A DNA stretch of 64,000 nucleotides from Polynucleobacter alcilacus (lineage in GTDB: Bacteria > Pseudomonadota > Gammaproteobacteria > Burkholderiales > Burkholderiaceae), in NCBI RefSeq assembly GCF_018881545.1, contig NZ_JACVQD010000001.1, positions 214,039-278,038 of the forward strand, given 5' to 3'. Positions 1 to 8,564 of this stretch are shown one piece after another. Each line of letters opens with the position of its first letter. The first letter of the stretch is position 1. Under the pieces are notes generated by a model, which was not told the origin of the DNA, made no database searches, and worked only from the letters and a program-made list of their open reading frames with translations. The position numbers and the translations under genes are program-made.

Positions 1-471
1 TGCTTGCTCTTTTTTGTCAATATCTAAATAGTACTTCATGATCTGAGTGCCAGAATCAACTAACAAACTCTCGAACTCATTAACTGAGCCCATGAATTGT
101 TTGTATTGCACTTCGGTACAAAACCCCATTACCTGTTCAACGCCAGCTCGGTTGTACCAACTGCGGTTAAATATTGCAAACTCACCTGCGGAAGGGAGTT
201 CTGCAACATAGCGCTGAAAATACCATTCACCTTCTTCGCGTGAGGAGGGCTTATTTAGTGCCACAACACGGGTCTCGCGGGGGCTTAAGTGCTCGACAAT
301 GCGTTTAATGGTGCCATCTTTTCCGGCAGTATCGCGCCCTTCAAGAATGACTAATAAACGTAAGTTCCCAGAAATAATCTGGCGTTGCAATTTGACCAAC
401 TCAATTTGCAACAGTCTTAATTCTTGCTCGTAGTCTTTTTCGTGATCGGCTGCTTCAGCCTTTTTACTCAT
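1..471 (-). CDS. ppk2: Polyphosphate kinase 2 (PPK2) family protein, N-terminal part
   Basis: PPK2 enzymes move phosphate between polyphosphate and nucleotides in the cytoplasm. Only the first 157 codons are present; the gene runs off the left edge. The P-loop GRDTAGKDG is at residues 45-53 and the family block NRSWYNRAG at about 102-110. The family block normally reads DRSWYNRAG as I remember it, so the Asp of this Walker-B-like motif is Asn here (codon 166-168). The start ATG (469-471) overlaps the stop region of the lysine-rich gene just upstream by 8 bases, so the two are probably co-transcribed and translationally coupled. Family assignment is firm; substrate preference (ADP or GDP) and activity cannot be judged from this half. 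Confidence 0.9.
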   Translation of the reverse strand, partial: MSKKAEAADHEKDYEQELRLLQIELVKLQRQIISGNLRLLVILEGRDTAGKDGTIKRIVEHLSPRETRVVALNKPSSREEGEWYFQRYVAELPSAGEFAIFNRSWYNRAGVEQVMGFCTEVQYKQFMGSVNEFESLLVDSGTQIMKYYLDIDKKEQA

Positions 472-730
472 TACTGGCGACTGGAGCAGGAGGGGCTTTC
501 TTAGCAGGAACTTTCTTGGCTGCTGTTTTTTTCGCAGGAGCCTTTTTTGCTGCTACCTTTTTTGCAGGAGCTTTTTTTGCTGGCACTTTTTTCGCAGGAG
601 CCTTTTTAGCAACTACTTTTTTCTCCAACTTTTCTAGCGCTTTAGAGAGCTTATCAATCAACTTTTCACGGTCAGCTTCTAATTTGTCGAGTTTCTTGAA
701 TAAATCTTTTACTAATTTTTTTTGACTCAT
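464..730 (-). CDS. Lysine/alanine/proline-rich histone H1-like protein
   Basis: An 88-residue, very basic protein. Residues 1-38 look like a charged amphipathic helix or coiled coil (LFKKLDKLEADREKL). Residues 40-80 are tandem units of the KKAPAKK/KKVPAKK type, like bacterial histone H1-like tails and the PAKKA tail of PHB-granule protein PhaM. Such tails bind polyanions, usually DNA. The ATG at 730 has AAAGGA 8 bases upstream. The gene overlaps the start of ppk2 by 8 bases, which suggests a role connected to polyphosphate or the nucleoid; that link is inference. The repeat is likely to vary in copy number between strains. No specific family could be named. Confidence 0.82.
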   Translation of the reverse strand: MSQKKLVKDLFKKLDKLEADREKLIDKLSKALEKLEKKVVAKKAPAKKVPAKKAPAKKVAAKKAPAKKTAAKKVPAKKAPPAPVASNE

Positions 731-774
731 GATTTTTTCCTTTGACTTGCGTTACTTTGTATTTGAGATAACTC

Positions 775-803
775 ATCCTACGTTCTATTGTGCCTTGAAT
801 CAA
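775..803 (-). promoter_or_regulatory. Probable sigma-70 promoter of the lysine-rich gene and ppk2
   Basis: On the minus strand TTGATT (798-803) and TAGGAT (775-780) are separated by exactly 17 bases. The predicted start near 768 leaves a leader of about 38 bases that contains the AAAGGA ribosome binding site. Confidence 0.45.
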
Positions 804-860
804 GCAAATATGACAATCTAAGCCTCTTTTTAGCCTTTACGAGAATTGATGATAAATTAA

Positions 861-2063
861 ATGCGCATGTTTAAAACCCTTTTATCTCTCCCCAAAACCG
901 TTTGGTTAATTGGACTAATTAGCCTCGTTAACGATTCTGCTAGTGAGATGCTTTACCCATTAATGCCGCTGTATTTAGCCTCTGTTCTGATGGCTGGTCC
1001 TAAAGCCATTGGAATTATTGAGGGCATTGCCGAAGCAACTTCTAGCTTATTCAAGCTCATTTCTGGAGTAATTGTCGATAAAACTAAGAATACGAAGATA
1101 TGGATCGTATTTGGGTATGCGCTCGCAGGTTTTGGTAGACCCCTCATTGCTTTTGCAAGTTCTTGGTTTGGAGTGCTGTTAATCCGCTTTGCTGATAGAT
1201 TGGGCAAGGGACTGAGAAGCTCTCCTAGAGATGCATTACTAGCTGAAAGCGTTCCCTCAAATCAACGGGGGATTACTTATGGTCTGCATCGCTCGATGGA
1301 TAACGCAGGTGCTGTTATTGGACCCTTGCTCGCCGCTTATTTACTTGCCATTAACGTTCCATTAAAAGATATATTCCTTTGGGCTGTTATTCCGGGCGCC
1401 ATCACTGTTGGCTTGGCGCTTTGTTTAAAAGAGCCTCCCGACAAGTCTTTGACTCCGCCAGCAAAGTTCTCCTGGACATTGGAGGGGATGCCTGTTCAAT
1501 TTAAGCGTTATATATTTGCTGTTGGTCTATTTGCACTAAGCAACTCATCCGATATGTTTTTGCTTCTTAGGGCAAGGGAACTCGGTGTTCCGCAAGAGCA
1601 AATACCATTGCTCTGGGCAGGTATTTCACTAATTACTACCGTATTTGGTACGCCGCTTTCTGCTCTTTCAGATCGGTTTAGTCGAAAATATTTCATTGCA
1701 ATAGCGTGGGCTGCCTATGCCTTAATTTACACCGGGATGAGTTATTCAGGCCTGACGATTGGCTGGCTATGCGTCTTATTTGTATTTTATGGTTTATTTA
1801 AAGCCGCTACAGAAGGAGTAGAGAAGGCTTTTGTTGCTGATTTAGCCCCTCAGGGTCTTACAGGAACAGCATTTGGCTGGTTCAACCTTTGTTCAGGAAT
1901 CATGCTCTTGCCGGCCTCATTGATATTTGGCTGGCTATATGAATCCTTCAGTCCAACGGCGGCATTTCTCTTTTCAGGCGCTTGCTCTACCTTGGCCGTA
2001 ATACTGCTAGTTCTGTGGGTGTTTAAACCACAAGAACCAGTGCTAATAAATAAAAAAACCTAA
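861..2063 (+). CDS. MFS transporter
   Basis: A 400-residue major facilitator superfamily permease of the inner membrane with about 12 hydrophobic segments. The loop after TM2 (GVIVDKTKNTK, about residues 70-80) corresponds to MFS motif A, and RFADRLGKGLRSSPRD follows around residues 109-124. The length is normal and the gene intact. There is no Shine-Dalgarno sequence before the ATG; a weak GATGAT lies 7 bases upstream. Its neighbours do not indicate the substrate. The stop codon lies inside the left arm of the downstream hairpin. Confidence 0.85.
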   Translation: MRMFKTLLSLPKTVWLIGLISLVNDSASEMLYPLMPLYLASVLMAGPKAIGIIEGIAEATSSLFKLISGVIVDKTKNTKIWIVFGYALAGFGRPLIAFASSWFGVLLIRFADRLGKGLRSSPRDALLAESVPSNQRGITYGLHRSMDNAGAVIGPLLAAYLLAINVPLKDIFLWAVIPGAITVGLALCLKEPPDKSLTPPAKFSWTLEGMPVQFKRYIFAVGLFALSNSSDMFLLLRARELGVPQEQIPLLWAGISLITTVFGTPLSALSDRFSRKYFIAIAWAAYALIYTGMSYSGLTIGWLCVLFVFYGLFKAATEGVEKAFVADLAPQGLTGTAFGWFNLCSGIMLLPASLIFGWLYESFSPTAAFLFSGACSTLAVILLVLWVFKPQEPVLINKKT

Positions 2064-2090
2064 ATAATTCAGTTATTTAGGTTCTATTCT
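2052..2090. terminator. Bidirectional hairpin terminator
   Basis: A perfect 11-bp stem (2057-2067 with 2073-2083) has a 5-base loop. On the minus strand it is followed by seven T residues (2052-2058), making it a good terminator for the small gene at 2098-2283. On the plus strand the T run is weak, but it may still end the MFS transcript. Confidence 0.75.
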
Positions 2091-2097
2091 TAAAGTA

Positions 2098-2283
2098 TTA
2101 CTCTGGATGAAAGTTATTGCTGGCCATGAAGCTGATAGTACGTTCAAAGCCTAAAATGCGAATGTAACGCCAAGCGATATCGCGATATTTACTATCTAGA
2201 TAGCCAATAGCAATCTCAGGCGTCCTGCTGGACAAGTCGATTTCTTGAATAGAACGGGCCCAACGTTTAAGTCTTGTTGACAT
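2098..2283 (-). CDS. Small hypothetical protein, 61 residues
   Basis: I do not recognise this protein. It begins MSTRLKRWARS, is soluble and mixed-charge, and contains EIAIGYLDSKYRDIAWRYI. I chose the ATG at 2283 because GGAGGTGAC, one of the strongest ribosome binding sites in the window, lies about 7 bases upstream. A longer frame to 2313 would bury that site in the coding region. It is a single gene, closed by a strong hairpin terminator, and stands apart from its neighbours. Strong translation signals and a dedicated terminator argue that it is real. Confidence 0.7.
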   Translation of the reverse strand: MSTRLKRWARSIQEIDLSSRTPEIAIGYLDSKYRDIAWRYIRILGFERTISFMASNNFHPE

Positions 2284-2381
2284 ATTTGTCACCTCCATGT
2301 CCATACAACGCACAGTAAATAGGGCGAGATGACAGGAATTACAAAATATTTAACAAATTGAGAAAAAAGCGGGTTTATTGG

Positions 2382-3797
2382 CTAGATTGACACTACTTTA
2401 TGGGGATTGAGGATGTTTTGGGGGTCTAAAGCGGCTTTTAGCGCCTTCATCAGGTCATGGGCAACAACCCCTTTATGGTCTCTTAGGTCGCCTAATTTGA
2501 GCTGGCCAATCCCATGTTCAGCAGAAATAGAACCCTTGCAGCGCTCAACTTGAGCATTCACAAGCGCATAAATTGCCTTTTCATGGTCTACATTGAATGA
2601 TTTAGCATCTACTCCAAGTGGTGGGGCAATGTTGTAGTGGAGGTTGCCATCGCCCAAGTGACCAAAATTGATTATGCGCACCCCTGGATATTGAGTCCTC
2701 ATTAGGTGATCGGTTTCTTGGATAAAACGATCCAGTGAGGATAAGGGGATGGTAATGTCATTTTTGAGGTTGGCGCCTTCTTCAGCTTGTGCCAAGGTGA
2801 TGTGTTCGCGCATCTGCCAGAATGAATTTGCTTGGCTTAAGTTGCTGGCAATAACTGCATCCGTAACAATATTTGCCTTAAATGCTTCCTCCAAAATAGC
2901 CTCTAATAATTGCCTGACATGCTCTTCACTTTCGTGATCAGAAAGTTCGATTAATACGGTATAGGCTGGTTTACCTTTTAAAGGGTTAGCCATTTGTGGA
3001 AAGTGTTTTTCATTTAACTCAAGGGATTCTTGAGTCATCATTTCAAAACCGGTCAGCAAGGAGGTGGCTCGCTTTTGAAATAGATTGAGAAGGGCGATCG
3101 TCGAAGCAATATCTTGGGTAGCCACTAAGGTTGTCCATTGCGAGATCGGCAGTGGATAGAGTTTCATCACTGCGGCAGTAATGATCCCTAAGGTGCCTTC
3201 AGAACCAATAAACAGGTCTCGTAAGTCATAACCGGTATTGTCTTTGCGTAGACCTTTCATACCATCCCAGATTTCACCTTTAGCTGTGACGACCTCTAGG
3301 CCGAGACAAAGGTCGCGCGTATTCCCATAACGCAGGACATTAGTACCACCAGCATTGGTGGCTAAATTGCCACCAATCATGCAGCTACCTTCAGCGCCAA
3401 GACTTAATGGAAAGAGGAAATCTTGCGCTGCCGCTTTCTCTTGCACAGATTGCAATATGCAACCCGCCTCCAGAGTGATGGTTTGATTAGCGACATCAAG
3501 TTCACGGATTTGGTTCATCCGCTTCAAACTCAGAAGAATTTGTTTGCCCGAATCGTCTGGCGTAGCGCCCCCACAAAAACTAGTATTGCCACCTTGGGGA
3601 ACAATAGCTACATTCGCAGCAGCGCATAGTTGGACTATTTGAGCAACTTCTGTAGTTGTTTTTGGAAGTACGACTGCTAAAGCCTTACCAGTAAAGCGTT
3701 TTCGCCAGTCTGTGAGATAGGGCGACTTCTCTTGATCATCAGTCAAAACAAATTGCTGACCTAGAAGCTGCCCAAGTTGATCAATGAGATTTTGCAT
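2382..3797 (-). CDS. FAD-linked oxidase, GlcD / D-lactate dehydrogenase type
   Basis: A 471-residue flavoprotein of the PCMH/vanillyl-alcohol-oxidase fold that oxidises a D-2-hydroxy acid such as glycolate, D-lactate or D-2-hydroxyglutarate. The FAD-binding loop PQGGNTSFCGG is at residues 67-77. The C-terminal FAD-oxidase domain carries the metal-ligand block GHLGDGNLHY and the SAEHGIG motif at about 425-431. The end DPQNILNPHK is typical of the family. It is downstream of wrbA and the DUF2069 gene on the same strand, only 2 bases after the latter, so it probably belongs to that operon. No GlcE or GlcF partner is adjacent, which favours a single-subunit dehydrogenase. The substrate is not determined. 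Confidence 0.88.
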   Translation of the reverse strand: MQNLIDQLGQLLGQQFVLTDDQEKSPYLTDWRKRFTGKALAVVLPKTTTEVAQIVQLCAAANVAIVPQGGNTSFCGGATPDDSGKQILLSLKRMNQIRELDVANQTITLEAGCILQSVQEKAAAQDFLFPLSLGAEGSCMIGGNLATNAGGTNVLRYGNTRDLCLGLEVVTAKGEIWDGMKGLRKDNTGYDLRDLFIGSEGTLGIITAAVMKLYPLPISQWTTLVATQDIASTIALLNLFQKRATSLLTGFEMMTQESLELNEKHFPQMANPLKGKPAYTVLIELSDHESEEHVRQLLEAILEEAFKANIVTDAVIASNLSQANSFWQMREHITLAQAEEGANLKNDITIPLSSLDRFIQETDHLMRTQYPGVRIINFGHLGDGNLHYNIAPPLGVDAKSFNVDHEKAIYALVNAQVERCKGSISAEHGIGQLKLGDLRDHKGVVAHDLMKALKAALDPQNILNPHKVVSI

Positions 3798-3799
3798 CC

Positions 3800-4198
3800 T
3801 TACTTTGTTTGTGCTTTTTGTTTAGCCAAGTTTTTCGCTGCCTTCTTAATCGGCTTGAGATAAATTAATAAACAGACAAAGCCCGTCGTTGCTAAGATCG
3901 TTTCTAAAAGAGCCATCCAAAAGTTGCTACCTGTTTCAAGAATTCGTACTAAGCCTTCGGTGACATAGAGCAGGATCAACATGGACGCCCACTGCATGGT
4001 GTAAACCTTGCCTTTCCAAAGACCAGGTATTGCAAAAAGCAATGGCACCGCTTTCAATATCAACCAGGAGCCACCTGGGCGTAAGGGCGATATAAACCAT
4101 TCCCAACAAACACAGAGAATAAATAAATCGACAAATGCTGCAGTGGCTAATAGTTGATAAGGGTTCTTATCAAGTGCTTTTTTCAATATCGGGATCAA
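3800..4198 (-). CDS. DUF2069 inner-membrane protein
   Basis: A 132-residue protein with four predicted membrane segments and a basic C-terminal tail (KPIKKAAKNLAKQK). The central stretch with SPLRPGGSW and a following hydrophobic segment matches what I know of the DUF2069 family. That family has no known function and commonly follows wrbA in betaproteobacteria. Its start overlaps the wrbA stop by 4 bases, so it is translationally coupled to wrbA. The FAD-linked oxidase gene begins 2 bases after its stop. Confidence 0.75.
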   Translation of the reverse strand: MIPILKKALDKNPYQLLATAAFVDLFILCVCWEWFISPLRPGGSWLILKAVPLLFAIPGLWKGKVYTMQWASMLILLYVTEGLVRILETGSNFWMALLETILATTGFVCLLIYLKPIKKAAKNLAKQKAQTK

Positions 4199-4800
4199 TT
4201 GTTCCTCGCAAGCTTGAGAGCAGTTTCAGCCAAACGTTTACCTTGTGCCTTGGCTAAACGTTGCTCTTCTAGACTAATAGGTAATTGAGTATCAACATGC
4301 GCGAGATGAGATACGCCATAAGGACTTCCACCACTTTTGGTAGACATTAAATCAGACTCACTATAGGGCAGCCCAATAATCATCATGCCGTGATGCAAGA
4401 GAGGAATCATCATAGTGAGTAGCGTACTTTCTTGGCCACCATGCATGCTGCCAGTGCTAGTAAATACACAAGCCGGTTTGCCGATGAGCGCGCCATTAAA
4501 CCATTCTGCAGAACTGCCATCCCAGAAATACTTCATGGGCGCGGCCATATTGCCGAAACGGGTAGGAGAGCCTAAGGCTAGGCCAATACATTCCTGCAAA
4601 TCAGAATATTCCACATAAGGAGCGCCTGTTTGGGGCACGCTAGGCTCAGTTGCTTCGCAAACAGCAGAAATAGCAGGTACTGTGCGCAATCTAGCATTTG
4701 CGCTCGGAACGCTCTCAATTCCTTCCGCGATCAGGCGTGCCAAATCCTTAGTAGCACCATGACGGGAGTAGTACAAAACTAAAATATCGTGTTGGCTCAT
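4195..4800 (-). CDS. wrbA: NAD(P)H:quinone oxidoreductase, WrbA family
   Basis: A 201-residue flavodoxin-fold enzyme that reduces quinones by two electrons, protecting the cell against semiquinone radicals. The FMN phosphate loop YYSRHGATKDL is at residues 10-20 and the isoalloxazine-contact loop GSPTRFGNM at 77-85; TSTGSMHGGQ follows near 113. The length matches WrbA (about 200). It is the first gene of a wrbA-DUF2069-oxidase operon and is divergent from the YihY gene across only 22 bases. AGAGAAG just upstream of the ATG may serve as a weak ribosome binding site. Confidence 0.93.
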   Translation of the reverse strand: MSQHDILVLYYSRHGATKDLARLIAEGIESVPSANARLRTVPAISAVCEATEPSVPQTGAPYVEYSDLQECIGLALGSPTRFGNMAAPMKYFWDGSSAEWFNGALIGKPACVFTSTGSMHGGQESTLLTMMIPLLHHGMMIIGLPYSESDLMSTKSGGSPYGVSHLAHVDTQLPISLEEQRLAKAQGKRLAETALKLARNN

Positions 4801-4810
4801 ATTCTTCTCT

Positions 4811-4816
4811 TATGAT
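4811..4816 (+). promoter_or_regulatory. -10-like TATGAT, 6 bases before the YihY start
   Basis: TATGAT ends 6 bases before the ATG at 4823, so transcription would begin at or near the A of the ATG. No Shine-Dalgarno sequence is present. Read on the other strand the same bases give TATCAT, 11 bases from the wrbA ATG. Confidence 0.45.
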
Positions 4817-4822
4817 ACGGCG

Positions 4823-5671
4823 ATGCGCATTATTCGTAACCCCCAATTATGGCTCTCTCTCGGCAAAGAGATCTGGGAGCGTAATCGCGGCCAAAACCTG
4901 AATCAAATCGCTGCTAGCCTCTCTTATACGACCACCTTATCCCTGGTCCCCATGTTAACAATAGCCACTCTCTTGGTTGGCTATCTACCCAGTGTGATTC
5001 AAGTAAAAAATGACTTTAAAACCTGGCTATTGGATACCTATATGCCTGGTGGTTTGAACCAGCAGGTATTTATCTATTTGGATCAATTTTCTGCGCAGGC
5101 TCGTGGGCTCACTTTGATTGGATTGGCCGGACTATTGATTACAACCCTCATGACGCTAGCCGTTATTGAGGATGCCTTTAATCAAATATTCAAAGTTCAG
5201 GAAGCCCGAACTTTACTAAAGAAGGCTCTGATTTATGGTGTAGCCACTATTTTGGGGCCAATTGTCTTGGGCTTAGGGGTTTATCTCACCGGTATCTTGT
5301 TCAGTGCTTCAGAGGGTTGGATTATGGCCATTTCATTTGGCTTTCGTCTTGTAGCAACGATTGCACCCGTCATCCTAGCTGTTTTGGTTTTTGCCGTTGT
5401 CTACAAATTTCTTCCTTATGCCAAGATCCTATGGTCGGACGCCTTCGCTGGCGCCTTGTTTGCAGCGCTAGCCTTTGAATTGATGAAGTTTGGATTCGTC
5501 ATTTTCCTCAGCCATACCGCATTCTACAAGACGGTCTATGGCGCCTTTGCTATCTTCCCCTTGGGCTTACTCTGGATCTATCTCACTTGGTGGATCACCC
5601 TCGCTGGCGCGGTACTGGTGGCCAATCTTCCCAATATTCGTAGTGGTGTCATTAGGGTTATTCGTTACTAA
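4823..5671 (+). CDS. YihY/UPF0761 family inner-membrane protein
   Basis: A 282-residue protein with about six membrane segments, of the YihY family (older names BrkB and RNase BN; the nuclease assignment was later withdrawn). The N-terminal ASLSYTTTLSLVPMLTI and C-terminal AIFPLGLLWIYLTWW blocks are characteristic. The length equals the E. coli type and lacks the longer C-terminal tail found in some relatives. Its true function is unknown. It has no ribosome binding site and sits on a probable leaderless promoter. Confidence 0.87.
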   Translation: MRIIRNPQLWLSLGKEIWERNRGQNLNQIAASLSYTTTLSLVPMLTIATLLVGYLPSVIQVKNDFKTWLLDTYMPGGLNQQVFIYLDQFSAQARGLTLIGLAGLLITTLMTLAVIEDAFNQIFKVQEARTLLKKALIYGVATILGPIVLGLGVYLTGILFSASEGWIMAISFGFRLVATIAPVILAVLVFAVVYKFLPYAKILWSDAFAGALFAALAFELMKFGFVIFLSHTAFYKTVYGAFAIFPLGLLWIYLTWWITLAGAVLVANLPNIRSGVIRVIRY

Positions 5672-5749
5672 ATCATTGCCTGAAGTCCTTGATTCAAAGG
5701 GGGCTTGGGGATATATTGAAGCTATAAACACATCGTTTTGGGAGATCAG

Positions 5750-6205
5750 ATGAAAGTTCGTGACATATTGCGCGTCAAGGGGAGCACTTTATTTACAGTA
5801 GCTCCTGACACTGCGTTGCAAACTGCCGTGCTGGTCATGAGCGAACATGACATCGGTTCTTTAGTCGTCATGGAGTATGACAAGCTAGTTGGTATTCTCA
5901 CTTTCAGAGAAGTCATTTCTGCTTTGGCAAAACACCATGGCAAATTAGACGGCATTCAGGTAAGTGCAGTGATGAATCAAAAACCCTTGACTTGCAATAT
6001 GGAAACCGAGATCGACGAGGTCCGCCGCATGATGTTGGTTGACCATGCGCGTTATCTACCAGTCGTAGATCAAAAAATGCTCATGGGCGTCATCTCTTTT
6101 TACGACGTTGCTAAATCTGTCGTAGAAGCGCAAGATTTTGAAAACACCATGCTCAAGGCTTATATTCGGGACTGGCCAGAAGATACAGAAAAGGTCACTA
6201 CCTAG
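5750..6205 (+). CDS. CBS-pair domain protein
   Basis: A 151-residue cytoplasmic protein made of two CBS domains (about residues 10-62 and 78-130). Such stand-alone pairs usually sense adenine nucleotides. I chose the ATG at 5750 because GGGAG lies just upstream; a TTG four codons earlier is also open. It is 78 bases after the YihY gene and could share its transcript or have its own. No partner domain shows what it regulates. Confidence 0.85.
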   Translation: MKVRDILRVKGSTLFTVAPDTALQTAVLVMSEHDIGSLVVMEYDKLVGILTFREVISALAKHHGKLDGIQVSAVMNQKPLTCNMETEIDEVRRMMLVDHARYLPVVDQKMLMGVISFYDVAKSVVEAQDFENTMLKAYIRDWPEDTEKVTT

Positions 6206-6235
6206 CCGTTCTAGCCCAATATTGCTGACAAATGA

Positions 6236-6241
6236 CATAAT
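6236..6241 (+). promoter_or_regulatory. -10-like CATAAT, 6 bases before the aroC start
   Basis: CATAAT is followed by 6 bases and then the aroC ATG (6248). There is no Shine-Dalgarno sequence, so a leaderless aroC transcript is possible. The -35 region is weak. Confidence 0.4.
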
Positions 6242-6247
6242 GTCGAT

Positions 6248-7363
6248 ATGTCAGGAAATACCTTAGGCCTCCTCTTTACAGTCACTACTTTTGGTGAGTC
6301 ACATGGTCCCGCTATTGGGGCTGTCGTGGATGGTTGCCCACCAGGCATGCTGCTTTCAGAAGCTGACCTGCAACTGGATTTGGATCGTCGTAAACCGGGT
6401 ACCTCTCGCCACGTTACCCAGCGCAAGGAAGAAGATAAAGTAGAAATTTTATCTGGTGTCTTTGAAGGTAAAACTACCGGTACCCCAATTGCTCTTTTGA
6501 TCCGAAATACTGATCACCGCAGCCAAGACTATGGCGATATTCTGCAAACTTTTCGTCCTGGTCATGCTGACTATGCATACCACCATAAATATGGTCTACG
6601 CGACCCCCGTGGTGGTGGACGTTCTTCGGCACGTCTTACAGCTCCGGTAGTAGCTGCGGCAGCGATTGCTAAAAAGTGGTTGTATGAAAAACACGGTACT
6701 GAGTTTTACGGCTATATGAGCCAATTGGGTGAAATAGAAATTCCGTTTCAAGATCTTGCTGAGATTGGAAAGAATCTATTTTTTGCTGCGAACGCAGAAA
6801 TCATTCCAAAGCTAGAAAGCTATATGGATGAATTGCGTAAGGCAGGGGATTCCTGTGGCGCGCGTATCGAAGTGCGTGCACGGAATGTACCGATTGGTTT
6901 AGGAGAACCTCTCTTTGACAAGCTGGATGCTGACATTGCGCACGCCATGATGGGGATTAATGCTGTGAAAGGCGTCGAAATCGGTGCTGGCTTCAAATCT
7001 GTTACACAGCGCGGTAGCGAACACGGGGATGAAATGCATCCCGATGGCTTTGCGAGCAACAATGCTGGTGGCACATTGGGAGGCATTAGTAGCGGACAAG
7101 ACTTGCGCGTTTCTATAGCCATCAAGCCCACCTCTAGCATCATGAGTCCTAAGCAATCGATTGATTTGGATGGCAAGCCAATTACACTTCAGACTAAAGG
7201 TCGACATGACCCTTGCGTAGGTATTCGTGCTACACCTATTGCCGAGGCCATGTTGGCATTGGTATTGATGGATCATGCGCTGCGTCATCGTGCCCAATGC
7301 GCTGATGTGACATTGGCAATCGCTGCTATTCCGTCAGCACGTCCTGGCTCGAAACGGGATTGA
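6248..7363 (+). CDS. aroC: Chorismate synthase
   Basis: Converts 5-enolpyruvylshikimate-3-phosphate to chorismate, the last shared step of aromatic amino-acid synthesis, using reduced FMN. All three family signatures are present: [18 protein letters not shown] at 16-33, [13 protein letters not shown] at 121-133 and [10 protein letters not shown] at about 319-328. At 371 residues it is slightly longer than the usual 350-365. It is followed after 13 bases by a permease gene, probably in the same operon. Confidence 0.97.
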   Translation: MSGNTLGLLFTVTTFGESHGPAIGAVVDGCPPGMLLSEADLQLDLDRRKPGTSRHVTQRKEEDKVEILSGVFEGKTTGTPIALLIRNTDHRSQDYGDILQTFRPGHADYAYHHKYGLRDPRGGGRSSARLTAPVVAAAAIAKKWLYEKHGTEFYGYMSQLGEIEIPFQDLAEIGKNLFFAANAEIIPKLESYMDELRKAGDSCGARIEVRARNVPIGLGEPLFDKLDADIAHAMMGINAVKGVEIGAGFKSVTQRGSEHGDEMHPDGFASNNAGGTLGGISSGQDLRVSIAIKPTSSIMSPKQSIDLDGKPITLQTKGRHDPCVGIRATPIAEAMLALVLMDHALRHRAQCADVTLAIAAIPSARPGSKRD

Positions 7364-7376
7364 AAGCTTTGCTTAG

Positions 7377-8543
7377 ATGACGCCTTCGTTGCGCTGGGCC
7401 TTCGGGTCCTTTTTCTTTTTATATTTTGCGTATGTGGGTCTGGTTTCTCCCTATGCCAGCCTATTCTTTTTAGATCGCGGCTTTAGTGTCATTGAGATTG
7501 CTGTCCTGATGTCGATGTTGCAAGTTACGCGTATTGTTGGGCCTTTTTCATGGGGCTGGCTCTCTGACTATTTATCTAATCGCGTCGGCATCATCCGCTT
7601 TTGTGCTTGTCTAGCGGCGCTGGTTTTTGCCTTCATTTTCTTCTTGCAAAGCTATATTGGTTTTTTTATTTGGATGTTTGTTCTCCATACCGTCCTCAGC
7701 AGCCTGATGCCACTAGGGGAGTCTGCAACGGTTCATGCCTTATTTAAAGATAACTCTTTTGATAAACGCTATGGTCGCCTACGCTTGTGGGGGTCAATTG
7801 GCTTTATTGTCATGGTGCTTGTAGCGGGTGAATTATTCCAGCGTAAATCCATCGAGCTCTACCCAATTGTTGGGATGATCGTATTGCTTTTACTGGCAGT
7901 GATCAGTTTTTGTTTGCGTGAACCGAAGATGGAACGCCGCAAAATGGTCAAAGGCGAAATGTTAGTTGTTTTAGTTAATCCGGATGTGCGTTGGTTTTTG
8001 CTATCGGGATTTTTTATGATCTTTGCTCATGCTGCACTCTACGTCTTTTACTCCCTGTACTTGGCGGATCTTGGTTACGGTAAGTTTCAAATTGGATTAT
8101 TTTGGGCTTTAGGTGTTTTTGCTGAGGTGATCTTTTTTTATTTCCAAAGCAAAGTATTGAGTCGTGTCGATGCGGAAGTAGTTCTTCAAGGAGCATTTGG
8201 AATTGGGGTAGTGCGCTTTATTTTGATTGCCTTTTTACCCATTACCCCTGTTCTGATCTTTGCACAGATTCTTCATGCGGGAACCTTTGCTGCCCACCAT
8301 AGCGCTGCAACGAAATTGTTACAACGTTGGTTTACTGGACCCCTTCAGGCTAGGGGGCAGGCAGTGATGGCAACCGTATCCTATGGTCTAGGAGGCACCT
8401 TAGGCGGGCTCTGTGCAGGTTGGATTTGGGAATTGTCACAGCCAAGGGATGTATTTGTGATGGCTGCTTTTGCCTGCGGCATGGCAGGAATGGCAATCCA
8501 AAAACTCAGACCGCAGCGCAATCTAAGCAAGCCAGACAGTTAA
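7377..8543 (+). CDS. MFS transporter, PPP (phenylpropionate permease-like) type
   Basis: A 388-residue, 12-segment permease. The N-terminal FFFLYFAYVGLVSPYASLFF and the loop RYGRLRLWGSIGFI (about 121-134) match the MFS_1-like group that includes the E. coli phenylpropionate permease HcaT. It starts 13 bases after aroC without a clear ribosome binding site, so expression probably depends on aroC. Its substrate is unknown. Confidence 0.85.
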   Translation: MTPSLRWAFGSFFFLYFAYVGLVSPYASLFFLDRGFSVIEIAVLMSMLQVTRIVGPFSWGWLSDYLSNRVGIIRFCACLAALVFAFIFFLQSYIGFFIWMFVLHTVLSSLMPLGESATVHALFKDNSFDKRYGRLRLWGSIGFIVMVLVAGELFQRKSIELYPIVGMIVLLLLAVISFCLREPKMERRKMVKGEMLVVLVNPDVRWFLLSGFFMIFAHAALYVFYSLYLADLGYGKFQIGLFWALGVFAEVIFFYFQSKVLSRVDAEVVLQGAFGIGVVRFILIAFLPITPVLIFAQILHAGTFAAHHSAATKLLQRWFTGPLQARGQAVMATVSYGLGGTLGGLCAGWIWELSQPRDVFVMAAFACGMAGMAIQKLRPQRNLSKPDS

Positions 8544-8564
8544 AAGAGAATTTACTCCCTATGC

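Noticed and set aside
516-725. Phe/Ala-rich 69-codon frame on the plus strand
   Set aside because: It is the complement of the lysine-rich repeat of the histone-like gene; composition follows entirely from that repeat.
5490-5753. 87-codon plus-strand frame across the end of the YihY gene
   Set aside because: Overlaps the YihY coding region in another frame, has no ribosome binding site and no family features.
6820-7297. Two long minus-strand frames inside aroC
   Set aside because: Antisense shadows of a strongly conserved gene; no start signals.
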